DNA from: JAFDVN01 sp964472275
Lineage (GTDB): Bacteria > Acidobacteriota > Holophagae > Holophagales > Holophagaceae
Assembly (NCBI GenBank): GCA_964472275.1
Contig: CAYYJN010000005.1
Coordinates: 1-64,000, forward strand
Length of the DNA stretch: 64,000 nucleotides
Direction of reading: 5' to 3'
Positions 1 through 8,658 of this stretch are shown in pieces (the stretch's first letter is position 1; the number at the start of each line of letters is the position of its first letter). The notes beneath the pieces are model-generated. The model was given only the letters and a program-made list of their open reading frames with translations. It was not told the origin of the DNA and did no database searches. Made by a program: the position numbers and the translations under genes.

Positions 1-239
1 ACTAGACGCGGCAATCCCCACCAGGACAGATAATCCTCACCGTACAGACTTCCGAGAACCTTCACCTGCGCCAAGGAAAGGGTGGTAGCCAACTCTTCCG
101 AATGGAACTCGACATCCTGATATTCGGAATCTTGCTTGAATCCAAGTCGAATCGCCACTTCATGCTGCGATAGTCCCGCCTTCTCCCGGAGGCGTCGGAG
201 GCGATCCGGGTCGCAATGAAGTTCCAGCGGTTCCGCCAT
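1..239 (-). CDS. Partial HTH (XRE-like) protein, C-terminus beyond window
   Basis: The minus strand is open from an ATG at 239 to the window edge without a stop, giving 79 residues. It begins MAEPLELHCDPDRLRRLREK and continues AGLSQHEVAIRLGF, which reads as the first helices of an XRE-type helix-turn-helix. The start lies one base after the stop of the upstream carboxyltransferase gene (TGA-G-ATG), so the two are probably translationally coupled in one operon. The later part (ELATTLSLAQVKVLGSLYG, then a WWGLP segment) does not match a family I know. It could be a DNA-binding regulator or an antitoxin-like protein. The reading frame is clear; the function is inferred from the helix-turn-helix alone. 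Confidence 0.6.
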   Translation of the reverse strand, partial: MAEPLELHCDPDRLRRLREKAGLSQHEVAIRLGFKQDSEYQDVEFHSEELATTLSLAQVKVLGSLYGEDYLSWWGLPRL

Positions 240-240
240 C

Positions 241-1764
241 TCACACCGGCGTGACGCTGCGGCGCTTGGGGATCGCCATGGCGCGGCGGCGGGCGCGGCT
301 CAGGCGGGTGATGAGTTCGTGGCGCAGGTCGCCGGGCTGGATGACGGCGTCCACATGGAGGTCGGCGGCGAGCTTCATGAGGTTGATGTCCTCGTTGTAC
401 TCGTCGCGGAGCTTCTGCACGAACTCGGCGCGGCGCTCCTCGGGCACTTCCGCGATCTTGTTGGCGAAGACGGCGTTCACGGCGGCCTCGGCGCCCATGA
501 CGGCGATGCTGGCCGTGGGCAACGCGAGCGTGGCGTCCGGGTCGAACCCTGGCCCGCTCATGGCGTAGAGGCCCGCGCCATAGGCCTTGCGGACGACGAC
601 GCAGACGCGCGGCGTCGTGCAGCTCGCCATCGCGCTGATCATCTTCGCGCCGTGGCGGATGATGCCCTGCTTCTCCACCGCCGAACCGATCATGAAGCCC
701 GGCACATCGCTGAGGAAGACGAGGGGTATGCCGAAGGCGTCGCAGAGCGTCATGAAGCGCGTGGCCTTGTCCGCGCTATCCACGAAGAGCACGCCGCCCT
801 TCACCCGCGGCTGGTTGGCGACGATGCCGACGGGCTTGCCATCCAGCCGCGCGAGGCCGGTGATGAGTTCGCCCGCGAAGAGCTTCTTGATTTCGAGGAA
901 GGAGCCTTCGTCCACCAGCCCTTCGATGAAGTCCTTCATCTGGAAGGGGGAGTTGATGTCCTTGGGGACGATGTCGCCGAGCGCTTTCGCCTTCGCGGCA
1001 ACAGCTTTGGCTTCGGCGACGGGCAGCGCATCCTCGCAATGGAGCGGGAAGTAGGCGAGGTAGGCCTTGCAGAGCGCGATCGCTTCCTGCTCGGTCTTGC
1101 AGAGGAAGTCGCCGCAGCCCGATACCGAACAGTGCATCTTCGCGCCGCCCAAGTCTTCGAGGCTGATCTTCTCGCCGATGACCATCTCGGCCATGCGCGG
1201 GCTTCCGAGGTACATGGAGGCGTTGCCCTCCACCATCATCACCACATCGCAGAAGGCGGGGATGTAAGCGCCGCCCGCCGCGGAAGGCCCGAAGAGCAGG
1301 CAGATCTGAGGCACGAGACCGCTGAGCGCGACTTCGTTGTGGAAGATGGTCCCGGCGTGGCGGCGGCCGGGGAACATATCAATCTGATCCGTGATGCGCG
1401 CCCCGGCGCTATCCACCAGGTAGAGCATGGGGATTCGGCTTCGCATCGCCACTTCCTGGATGCGGATGATCTTCTCCACCGTGCGGGCGCCCCAGCTTCC
1501 GGCCTTGATGGTGGAGTCGTTGGCCATGATCGCGACGGGGCGGCCATCCACCGTGGCCGTGCCCGTGACGACGCCATCCGCGGGAAGCGACGGATCGAGC
1601 GCGTTGGCGAAGAGGCCATCCTCGATGAAGCTCCCGGCATCCACCAGCAGCGCGATGCGCTCACGGGCGAAGAGCTTGCCGCTTTCCGCGTTCTTGGCGT
1701 GAGCCTTGTCGGTTCCGCCTTTCAGGACGCGGGCGGTCTCGGACGCGAGTTTTTCGGGGTTCAT
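241..1764 (-). CDS. Acyl-CoA carboxylase, carboxyltransferase (beta) subunit
   Basis: This 507-residue protein belongs to the carboxyltransferase family of propionyl-, methylcrotonyl- and acetyl-CoA carboxylases (PF01039). These enzymes move CO2 from carboxybiotin to an acyl-CoA in the cytoplasm. The N-terminal crotonase-like half contains GPSAAGGAYIPAFCD, and the C-terminal half contains KAYGAGLYAMSGPG; both are typical glycine-rich oxyanion regions. Length is normal. A GTG at 1770 is in frame, but GAGG five bases before the ATG at 1764 favours ATG. No biotin carboxylase or biotin carrier gene is in the window, so the acyl-CoA specificity cannot be assigned. The next gene downstream is a coupled helix-turn-helix gene. 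Confidence 0.9.
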   Translation of the reverse strand: MNPEKLASETARVLKGGTDKAHAKNAESGKLFARERIALLVDAGSFIEDGLFANALDPSLPADGVVTGTATVDGRPVAIMANDSTIKAGSWGARTVEKIIRIQEVAMRSRIPMLYLVDSAGARITDQIDMFPGRRHAGTIFHNEVALSGLVPQICLLFGPSAAGGAYIPAFCDVVMMVEGNASMYLGSPRMAEMVIGEKISLEDLGGAKMHCSVSGCGDFLCKTEQEAIALCKAYLAYFPLHCEDALPVAEAKAVAAKAKALGDIVPKDINSPFQMKDFIEGLVDEGSFLEIKKLFAGELITGLARLDGKPVGIVANQPRVKGGVLFVDSADKATRFMTLCDAFGIPLVFLSDVPGFMIGSAVEKQGIIRHGAKMISAMASCTTPRVCVVVRKAYGAGLYAMSGPGFDPDATLALPTASIAVMGAEAAVNAVFANKIAEVPEERRAEFVQKLRDEYNEDINLMKLAADLHVDAVIQPGDLRHELITRLSRARRRAMAIPKRRSVTPV

Positions 1765-1871
1765 GGGCACCTCGGGACAACATCACAGACTACCGTGACC
1801 GCGCCTCTTCCCGTTCCGAATAGGCTGGGGGCATGGCAGACCGCGCTAGATCCCGGCATGCCGGGCGAAAG

Positions 1872-2001
1872 AATGGAACACAGAGGACTCAGAGGGCCAC
1901 CGAGGGCACAGAGGAAAGCTCTTGGACGAACTTCAGGGTCCGTCTCCCATTCCCCATGCTCTGTGCCCCTCTGCGCTTCCTCTGCGCCCTCTGTGTTCCC
2001 G
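1872..2001. repeat. Intergenic inverted repeat, CACAGAG family (copy A1)
   Basis: The left half has ACACAGAGGACTCAGAGGG followed by more CAGAG words. The right half has the complementary words CTCTGTG, CTCTGCG and CCTCTGTGTTCC. About 45 bases of unrelated sequence lie between them. The element fills the gap between divergent genes (carboxyltransferase and MFS transporter) and nearly reaches the MFS start codon. Confidence 0.75.
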
Positions 2002-2013
2002 CTTGGATCGCCC

Positions 2014-3180
2014 ATGCCTAGTCACGCCGAGCGATCCACGCCGCTGTTCACCAGGGCCTTCCTCTTGATGTGGGCCTTCACCTTTCTGACCTTTTTCGCC
2101 GCGTTCCAGCTCTTTCCCACGGCGCCGTTGCGGCTGGTGGAGCTGGGCGCGACGAAGGCGGAGAGCGGGCGCTACCTCACGGCCTTCACGGTGGGGTCGT
2201 CGCTCGGCGCGCTGGCCATGGGCCAGCTGGCGGATCGCATCGGCCTGCGGCGCATGATGGGCCTCACGGCGGCGCTCTTCACGCTCATCATGGCGGCCTA
2301 CGCCTTCATCCATGTCCGGTGGATGCTCTACGCGCTCGCGCCCATCCACGGCGCGATCTGGTCGGGCCTCGTCACTTCGCAACCGGCGCTGCTCGGCGCG
2401 ATCATCCCCGAGGACCGTCGAGCGGAGGGCATGAGCTGGTACGGCCTGGCGAGCCCCGGCGGCGTGGTGTTCGGCCCCACTTGCGGCCTGCTGCTCTACC
2501 GCTTCGCCGGGTGGGAGACGATGTGCTTGCTCCTCGTGCCCTGCTTCGCGCTGCTGACCTGGCTCTCGCGCCAACTCCCGCCGGACCCGCCCAAGCACGC
2601 GCGTTCCAAGCACCCCTTGCGCCTGCCGGAGCGGGAGGTCTTCTCGCTGAGCGCGATCCTCTTCTTCATCGCGCTCAGCTACGGGACGCTCACGAGCTAC
2701 AGCGCGCAGGAAGCGCTGGGCGGCGGCTTCGCGTGGCCCGCGGCATTTCTCTCCTGCCTCGCCATCGGCATGGTGGGCATGCGCGCGCTAATGGCGATCC
2801 GCGGCTTCGGGCGGCGGCCCATCCGCCTGCTGCCCGCGATGGTGCTGCTGACGGCGGCGGGTCTCGCGATCCTCGCCTTCGCGCCCGGCGGCACGGCGCG
2901 GCACATCATCTCCGGGCTGATCTACGGCGCGGGCTATTCGATGATCTACACGCTGCTCAACGCCGAGGTGCTTGAAGTCGTGACGCCGGACCGGCGCGGC
3001 GCGGCCTTCGGCGCGTTCATGTTCGCCTTCGACACCGGCATCGGCCTCGGCTCCTTCGCCCTCGGCCTGCTCATCGGACATTTGGGCTTCCGCTGGGGCT
3101 GGGCCGCGGGCCTCAGCGCCGCGCTGCTGGCGGTGCCGGTGGGGATGAGGCTGGCGCGGAAACGGGCGAGACGATCCTGA
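2014..3180 (+). CDS. MFS transporter
   Basis: The 388-residue product is hydrophobic throughout and has the length and spacing of about 12 membrane helices of the major facilitator superfamily. After the first helix pair comes GQLADRIGLRRMMG, a good match to the MFS motif between helices 2 and 3. A similar motif (TPDRRGAAFGAFM) lies in the second half. The substrate cannot be told; drug or metabolite efflux is likely. The ATG at 2014 has no strong ribosome binding site and lies just after an inverted repeat. The last 68 bp overlap the convergent beta-propeller gene. A much longer open frame continues upstream in the same phase, but it is antisense to the carboxyltransferase gene. Confidence 0.85.
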   Translation: MPSHAERSTPLFTRAFLLMWAFTFLTFFAAFQLFPTAPLRLVELGATKAESGRYLTAFTVGSSLGALAMGQLADRIGLRRMMGLTAALFTLIMAAYAFIHVRWMLYALAPIHGAIWSGLVTSQPALLGAIIPEDRRAEGMSWYGLASPGGVVFGPTCGLLLYRFAGWETMCLLLVPCFALLTWLSRQLPPDPPKHARSKHPLRLPEREVFSLSAILFFIALSYGTLTSYSAQEALGGGFAWPAAFLSCLAIGMVGMRALMAIRGFGRRPIRLLPAMVLLTAAGLAILAFAPGGTARHIISGLIYGAGYSMIYTLLNAEVLEVVTPDRRGAAFGAFMFAFDTGIGLGSFALGLLIGHLGFRWGWAAGLSAALLAVPVGMRLARKRARRS

Positions 3181-4129
3181 GCACGGGCCGCCCGCCCTCG
3201 TTCTTGAGCGGGAAGTAGAGGAGGTGCGTGGCCGAATCGGCCACGACCACATGGGCGTTGGCGCCGACGCGCTGCTCGCCATCCTTCACGAGGGATCGGC
3301 CCTCTTCGTGGAAGAAGGCCGCGGGGCCGGATTCGGAGGCGACGACGAGGCGGCGCGGGCCGGGGTCGAAGGCCAGCACATCGGGATCCGCGCCGACGGA
3401 GAAGGACGCGACAACCTTGCGCGTCTCCAGGTCGAGCACGAGAAGCCGCGCGTTGCCTTCGCAGGCGATGAAGGCGAGGCGCCGCTCGGCGTCGAGGAAG
3501 AGGCCGTGGTTATGATCCGCGCCGGGAAGCGGGATGCGGAAGGCGATCTTGCGCGTGGCGGGATCCACGGCGACGAGGTCGTTGCGCGTCTGCACATTCG
3601 TGAACATGAGCTTCGAGACCGGGTCGTACTGCGTGTTGCCCGCCTCGCCGCCCAGATCCACGCTGCCGAGGGTGCGATGCGCCTTCGCGTCGAGGAGGTA
3701 GACGCGGCCACCCGCTTCATCCGACACGAACACCTGCGCGTGGATCGGGTCGTAGGCGAGGCCATCGGGGAACTGGCCCGCGTCCATGCGCGCGAGCACC
3801 TTCAGGCTCTTCGCGTCCAGCGCGGCCACCTGGCCTGAACCGGGCGTGGAGACGAAGACTTCGCCCAGCTCCGGCACGGCGAGGATGCCCGTGCAGCGGG
3901 GAAAGCCCTGGAGGTCCGCGATGACCTTCCGCGACGCGGCCTCCACGACGACGACGCTGCCCGCGCTCATGTGATTGAGGAAGAGGCGGTCCGTCGCCGG
4001 ATCGAGGCAGCCGTAGTCGAAGCGCGACGCGGGCCCGGGAAGCGGGAGGTCGGCAACGGTCTTCACCACCGGCGGCCCAGCCGCGCGACAAGCCAGAGCC
4101 AGGAGCAGCGCCGCGACGCAGAGCCGCAT
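3113..4129 (-). CDS. Exported YVTN/YncE-type beta-propeller protein
   Basis: This 338-residue protein starts with a Sec-type signal peptide (MRLCVAALLLALACRAAG), followed by about seven repeats of 40-45 residues. Repeat phrases such as LAYDPIHAQVFVSDEAGGRV, LLDAK and VLDLETRKVV are typical of the YncE/YVTN seven-bladed beta-propellers found in the periplasm. The start overlaps the superoxide dismutase stop as TGATG, so translation is probably coupled. The partner of the propeller is unknown. The C-terminus (PVSAPASSPPAPPAARR) is low-complexity and overlaps the convergent MFS gene. Fold is well supported; role is not. Confidence 0.85.
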   Translation of the reverse strand: MRLCVAALLLALACRAAGPPVVKTVADLPLPGPASRFDYGCLDPATDRLFLNHMSAGSVVVVEAASRKVIADLQGFPRCTGILAVPELGEVFVSTPGSGQVAALDAKSLKVLARMDAGQFPDGLAYDPIHAQVFVSDEAGGRVYLLDAKAHRTLGSVDLGGEAGNTQYDPVSKLMFTNVQTRNDLVAVDPATRKIAFRIPLPGADHNHGLFLDAERRLAFIACEGNARLLVLDLETRKVVASFSVGADPDVLAFDPGPRRLVVASESGPAAFFHEEGRSLVKDGEQRVGANAHVVVADSATHLLYFPLKNEGGRPVLRIVSPVSAPASSPPAPPAARR

Positions 4130-4866
4130 CAGGCCCTCATCGCCGCGTAGGCCTTGCGGGCGCCTTCGAAGCGACGATCCACTTCTTCCCACTTAAGGTT
4201 GCGGAAGAAGGCGTCAATGTACTTCCCTGCCGCGGCGCCGTAGTCCATCTGGTAGGCGTGTTCGTACATGTCCATCACGAGCAGGGGCAGGCTCGACGCG
4301 AGGGTTTGGGCGTGGTCGCCGCTCCAGGCGATGCGCAGGCCGCCATCCGCCATCGAATAGTCGAGGATGGCCCAGCCGCTGCCGCCGCCGAGGCTGGAAC
4401 CCACGGCGCGGAAGGCTTCCTCCCACGCGGCCGCGGAACCGAACTGGGCGCCGAGGGCCTGGGCGATGGCGCCCGTGGCTTTCCCATCCCCGCCGAGGTT
4501 GGCGAAGTAGGCCTCGTGCAGCGTGGCGGAATTGGCGTAGGCCAGCTCCTTCGCGCGCAGCCCGCCCACGAGGAAGCCCGGCGCGTCCTTGGCCAGACTC
4601 GCGATCTGGGCGCGCACGGCGTTGAGGTTCTTCACCGCGCCCGCGTAATTGTGGTCGTGGTGGGAGACGATCAGCTTCTCACTGAGGCCCGGCGTCTTCG
4701 CGGGATCGAAGGGCAGCGGCGCGACCGCGTGCGGCCCCGGAGGCCCGCCCAGGGGCGGAAGGCCGTTCGCGTCACTCCGAATAAGGGCGGGCGCTCCTTT
4801 CAACAGCGTCGCGGCTCCGCCAGCCGCGAGCAATCCGAGCGTTTCACGGCGAGTCAGGCCTTCCAT
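4129..4866 (-). CDS. Fe/Mn superoxide dismutase, Tat-exported
   Basis: This 245-residue protein of the Fe/Mn superoxide dismutase family converts superoxide to oxygen and peroxide. It has a twin-arginine leader (TRRETLGLLAAGGAATLL), so it is probably exported folded with its metal. Recognisable metal-site regions are LIVSHHDHNYAGAV near the N-terminus, TLHEAYF, GSGWAIL and the C-terminal DMYEHAYQMDYG, which carries the Asp and His ligands. A Tat signal on this family is uncommon but known. The gene is coupled by TGATG to the beta-propeller gene downstream, which suggests a joint periplasmic stress function (inference). Whether it uses Fe or Mn cannot be read from the sequence. Confidence 0.93.
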   Translation of the reverse strand: MEGLTRRETLGLLAAGGAATLLKGAPALIRSDANGLPPLGGPPGPHAVAPLPFDPAKTPGLSEKLIVSHHDHNYAGAVKNLNAVRAQIASLAKDAPGFLVGGLRAKELAYANSATLHEAYFANLGGDGKATGAIAQALGAQFGSAAAWEEAFRAVGSSLGGGSGWAILDYSMADGGLRIAWSGDHAQTLASSLPLLVMDMYEHAYQMDYGAAAGKYIDAFFRNLKWEEVDRRFEGARKAYAAMRA

Positions 4867-4933
4867 GGCGTCCTCCCGGGCGATCCCATTCCAACCTAGG
4901 CCAGAAGCCCGAGACCGCCAGAATCCATTGGAA

Positions 4934-7900
4934 CTAGAACTGGAACCCGGCCGAGATGAGCAGGCTCTTGAGCTGGGTGTCGCGCTCGATCTGGGTGCGC
5001 GGGCGGCCCATGATGCGCTTCCAATCCGTGGCGTATTCGATCTTGATGGGGAAGCCGAGCTTGAAGATGAGGCCGAGGCCGGGCGTGGTGCGGAAGGGCG
5101 GATAGGGCGCGCCGTTGTCCAGCACGCTGTAACCGGCGGGCGGGGGCACGGCCGGATCCCAGGATTGGGGGCTTCCCGGGTTGTAGCCCGCGGGCGGCGC
5201 GGCGGGGTTGGTGGGCGCGAGCACGAAACGCGGCCCGGCGCTGAGGCGGGAATAGACCTGGCCCGTGTCCACGAAGACTTCGCCCCACACGATGCCGAAA
5301 AGGGGGAAGCGGTATTCCAGGCTGAAGGCCGCGAGCGCTTGCCCACCCAAGGGGATCAGCGTCGTCTGGGCCGAGGTGTTGAAGGGCGGGTCGTTGTAGA
5401 GGATGTTGCCCGCGGGATCGCGCAGGGGCACCACTTCCACCGGCCCGAGGAAGTCCGGCTCCACGCCGCGCACGGAGAAGGGGCCGCCGGCGTAGAAGCG
5501 CTCGGAGAGCGGCAGGTCCTCGGCGCTGGCCGCGGTGGGGCGGGCGACGCCCACATGCGCCGTGGCGGCGAAGACGCCGCGCTCGCCCCGGTAGCCGAAG
5601 GACCAGTTCCATTGCTGGCGCACATCCAGCTTCACGAAGCTGGAATCCGGCGTGGTGCCGAAGAGCTGGTTGGCGAAATCAAGCCGCGCCGCGAAGTAGG
5701 AGCCGGTGGTCGGATCGTAGGGCTTGTCCCGGAGATCCCGCACGAGTTGCAGGTAGGGCGCGGAGATGACGGCCCTTAGCTTGTTGGTCTGGGCGATCTC
5801 CTGCAAGTCCACATCGCTGATGCCTTCCTTGTTCGGGCCGAAGTCCGTACGCTCGAAGCGGTATCCGGCCTCCATCGTTTGATGCTCGCCCACCTTCCAG
5901 GTGAAGGCGGTGGAGAGGCGGCGGCGGCGCGCGAAGTAGGTGGCGGTGGCTTCCTCGATGTAATCCGCGGCGGTGCGCCATTGAACCTTGGTGTCGAACC
6001 AGCGGTGGAGGAAGCCGGGCCAGGGATCGGTGTAGGCGATGGAGTAGTCGTCCAGGGAGCGGTTGATGTCGCCGGTGGGGAACCATTTCCGCAGCGTGGG
6101 ATTCTTGAGCGTGTTGTCGCCGGCGCGGATGCCGAAATCCAGCGTGCGGCCCATGCCGCCCACATTGAGCCGCTGGGCGCCGAGCAGGAAGTGGTAGCCC
6201 TGGCTCTTGTCGTAGCCGAAGCCCTCGGTGAACACCCAGGGGCGGCGTTCCTCAAGCTGAAGGCCGAGGTCGCCGCGCGTGAAGGGCGAGCCTTCCTTCA
6301 CCGAACCGTCGGTGTCTTCATCCAGGCTTTCGAAGTCCGCGCGACGGAAGGCGCCGAGATCGCCGAGGTCGCTTTGCGCTTGGGTGAGCCGCGTCGGATC
6401 CAGCGCGTCGCCCGGTTCAAGGGGCACATCGCGGAAAATGGCTTCGGCCCGCGTCGCGTCCGCGCCGCGCACGACGACGCGCTTCACCGTGTCGAGCGGC
6501 TGGGGCGGGATCGTGAACACCGCCACCTTGGCCTGGTCCGGCGCGCCGTCGAAGGAAAGGCTCACGCGCGGCTGGGCCGAACCCGCCGCGGCGAGGCGCA
6601 AGCGCAAATCCGAGACGACCTCGGCGAGATCCGGGTTCACCTGGGGAATCGCGCGGTCCGGCGTGAGCCGCATCACCGCCATGCCCTCCAGATCCGGGAG
6701 GCGCTCGATGAGTCCGAAGGTTCCGAGCGTGCCGCGGCGATCGCCTTCCACGCGGAGCGTCGCGCCCTGGACCTTCAGATCCGGATGATCCGCCAAGACG
6801 AAGCCGAGGCTGCGGCCGAGCGCCGCCGGGTCGAGGCCATGAACCAGCGGCACGCGCAATTCCACACCGCTGAGGAAGGAGCGCGCGCCTTCGTGGATCT
6901 GGACCAGCAGATCCTTGGCGGCGGGATCGCCCGGGCGGTCCTGCACGCGCACCCGCACAGAGGCGGAAGGGAATCCGTGCTGGGCGTAGTAGACGGTGAA
7001 GCGCGCCTCCATCACCTTCACGAGGTCGGGCGTGACGAAGGGCGCCAGCACCAGCCACCGGCTGGGCGGTTCGAGCAATTCCTTCAGGTCCGACGCGGGC
7101 ACGGCCTCGTTGCCATCCAGCCGCACGGCCTTGACCTTGAAGCGCCGGCCCTTCTGGACGCGGTAGGTGAGGCGGATTTCCTCGGGCGATGGCGCGGCGC
7201 CCTTGAGCACCTCCATCCGGTGATCGCAGATCGCATCCGGATAGCCCTGAGCGGTGAAGTAGCGTTGGATGGCGCGGTCGCCTTCATCCAACTGATCCGG
7301 CGAATAGCGCTCGGAGCGCGTGAAGGGCAACAGGTCCACCAGGCGTTTTTCGCCGAAGAAGGCGCCGAGGAAACGCGCGCCTTCCGCCTTGAGCCGCACC
7401 ACGGGGCCGGGATGCACCTCGATGCCGAGGGCGCCGCTGGCCTGATCGAAAGTGAGGTCGAAGGCGCCTTCGAAACGCTTGTCCTTCAGGAAGCGTTTGC
7501 GGATGCCGCGTTGGGCCGCCCGCAGCGCGGGCGCGGTCCATAGCGTCTTGCCCGCCTCCACGCCCGCGGCCTTGGACAGCTGCGCGACGGTGTAGGCGCC
7601 GGGCTCGCCTGAGAGGCGCACTTCCTTCACGAGGGCGGGCGGCCCGAGACGCAGCCTGAAGACGAGGCCCGCGTCTCCTTCGCGCGTCGCGGCCACCGTC
7701 GCCTGGGGATAGCCGCCCTCCCTCAGGCGGCCTTCCGCGCGGGCACGCAGGTCTTCGAGGCGCAGAGGTCCGACGCGGATGCCCTTGCGAACCTCGAAGA
7801 GGAAGTTGCTCCGCAGCGCTTTGGGCACCGGATCGCCGTCGAAGCGCCAGGTTCGGAGCGGCGCCCAGGCTTCCAATCGGAGAATGGCCGCTTCGCCATC

Positions 7901-8182
7901 GCCGCTGGGCTCCAGGCGGCCTTCGACGGTCTTGAAGCGATCGGTGAGGCGCAGCGCTTCCAGGGCCGTGGCGAATTCCGCCTGGCTCAACGGCGCGCCG
8001 ATGCGGAGCCCCATCGCCTTCGCGGCGATGAGGTGGTCATCCTCGGTCCCGCCTTCGAATCGAAGCACCGTCAGCTTGGGCGAAGAGGACGCGGGGGCCG
8101 GGCTTGGCGCTTGCGCGGCGGCCAGCCCCGCCCCGCCCGCGAAGGCGAGGAGGGTGCTGGCCGCCGCGACGCGGAAGGTCAA
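4934..8182 (-). CDS. Very large Omp85/BamA-superfamily outer-membrane protein
   Basis: The 1,082-residue product begins with a signal peptide (MTFRVAAASTLLAFAGGAGL, then AAAQA). Several POTRA-like units follow, for example KLTVLRFEGG near residue 40, VKEVRLSGEPGAYTVAQL, FKVKAVRLDGNEAVPASDL and VKRVVVRGADATRAEAIF. The C-terminal half is a 16-strand-type surface-antigen barrel. It has the diagnostic loop motif GGPFSVRGVEPD and ends in a terminal Phe (SAGFQF). The start is TTG at 8182, overlapping the STAS stop as TTGA; this choice places the signal peptide exactly. It is larger than typical BamA (about 800 residues), so it may be a second, TamA-like assembly or secretion factor. The superfamily is certain, the client is not. 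Confidence 0.9.
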   Translation of the reverse strand: MTFRVAAASTLLAFAGGAGLAAAQAPSPAPASSSPKLTVLRFEGGTEDDHLIAAKAMGLRIGAPLSQAEFATALEALRLTDRFKTVEGRLEPSGDGEAAILRLEAWAPLRTWRFDGDPVPKALRSNFLFEVRKGIRVGPLRLEDLRARAEGRLREGGYPQATVAATREGDAGLVFRLRLGPPALVKEVRLSGEPGAYTVAQLSKAAGVEAGKTLWTAPALRAAQRGIRKRFLKDKRFEGAFDLTFDQASGALGIEVHPGPVVRLKAEGARFLGAFFGEKRLVDLLPFTRSERYSPDQLDEGDRAIQRYFTAQGYPDAICDHRMEVLKGAAPSPEEIRLTYRVQKGRRFKVKAVRLDGNEAVPASDLKELLEPPSRWLVLAPFVTPDLVKVMEARFTVYYAQHGFPSASVRVRVQDRPGDPAAKDLLVQIHEGARSFLSGVELRVPLVHGLDPAALGRSLGFVLADHPDLKVQGATLRVEGDRRGTLGTFGLIERLPDLEGMAVMRLTPDRAIPQVNPDLAEVVSDLRLRLAAAGSAQPRVSLSFDGAPDQAKVAVFTIPPQPLDTVKRVVVRGADATRAEAIFRDVPLEPGDALDPTRLTQAQSDLGDLGAFRRADFESLDEDTDGSVKEGSPFTRGDLGLQLEERRPWVFTEGFGYDKSQGYHFLLGAQRLNVGGMGRTLDFGIRAGDNTLKNPTLRKWFPTGDINRSLDDYSIAYTDPWPGFLHRWFDTKVQWRTAADYIEEATATYFARRRRLSTAFTWKVGEHQTMEAGYRFERTDFGPNKEGISDVDLQEIAQTNKLRAVISAPYLQLVRDLRDKPYDPTTGSYFAARLDFANQLFGTTPDSSFVKLDVRQQWNWSFGYRGERGVFAATAHVGVARPTAASAEDLPLSERFYAGGPFSVRGVEPDFLGPVEVVPLRDPAGNILYNDPPFNTSAQTTLIPLGGQALAAFSLEYRFPLFGIVWGEVFVDTGQVYSRLSAGPRFVLAPTNPAAPPAGYNPGSPQSWDPAVPPPAGYSVLDNGAPYPPFRTTPGLGLIFKLGFPIKIEYATDWKRIMGRPRTQIERDTQLKSLLISAGFQF

Positions 8183-8514
8183 AAACCGTTCAGGGCTTCG
8201 GCCTCGGTGTCCCGCACATCGAACACGGAGTGCAGGCTCGTCATCTTGATGAGGCCGAAGATCCGCGTGTTGAGGCCGCAGACGCGGAGTTCGCCGCCCT
8301 TGTTCTTGATGGAGGTGAAGCAGCCCACCAGCTCGCCGACGCCGCTGGAATCGAGGTAGTTCACCTTCTCGAAGTTGATGAGGATCTTCTTGGCGCCGTC
8401 GTTGAGCGCGGAGCGGACAGCCTCGCCCAGCTCCTGGTCGCCGTCGCCGAGGGTGATCTTCCCTTCGGGGCAAAGGATGGTCACATCCTGGTGGGTGCGG
8501 GTGGTCATCTTCAT
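8179..8514 (-). CDS. STAS-domain anti-sigma factor antagonist
   Basis: This 111-residue protein is a single STAS domain of the SpoIIAA/RsbV type. The phosphorylatable serine region is present as VNYLDSSGVGEL near residue 55. Such proteins, when unphosphorylated, bind a serine kinase/anti-sigma factor and free a sigma factor or other partner. GAGG lies six bases before the ATG at 8514. The stop overlaps the TTG start of the Omp85 gene, so an envelope-linked role is plausible. No RsbW-like kinase or PP2C phosphatase is next to it. Confidence 0.9.
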   Translation of the reverse strand: MKMTTRTHQDVTILCPEGKITLGDGDQELGEAVRSALNDGAKKILINFEKVNYLDSSGVGELVGCFTSIKNKGGELRVCGLNTRIFGLIKMTSLHSVFDVRDTEAEALNGF

Positions 8515-8658
8515 GGGCCGCCTCGTGAATGGGGGGCCAGTGTAGCAACGATCCCGGCCCTGGGGCTCCCGTCCCTTGGGAACTTTCCGGCCCCGGCGGG
8601 TCCGCCCCCTGGAGAGTAGACTGGAGCTTCGGCCCCGACCTGGGCTGAAGAGGAAGCC
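8515..8658. promoter_or_regulatory. Divergent promoter region, STAS-Omp85 / ispG-yidD
   Basis: This 144-bp GC-rich gap separates two divergent operons, so both promoters must lie here. The ribosome binding sites are clear (GAGG before the STAS start on the minus strand, GAGGAAG before ispG). I do not see a convincing -35/-10 pair. Confidence 0.4.

Noticed and set aside
62..244. A 60-codon minus-strand frame at the window start
   Set aside because: It overlaps, in another phase, the better helix-turn-helix frame that starts at 239 and reads through to the edge; its translation has no recognisable text.
319..3180. A 953-codon open frame on the plus strand
   Set aside because: Only the part from 2014 codes for a protein (MFS transporter). 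The first 1.7 kb is antisense to the carboxyltransferase gene and its translation is Arg/His/Glu/Asp-rich without domain text, as expected for high-GC antisense frames.
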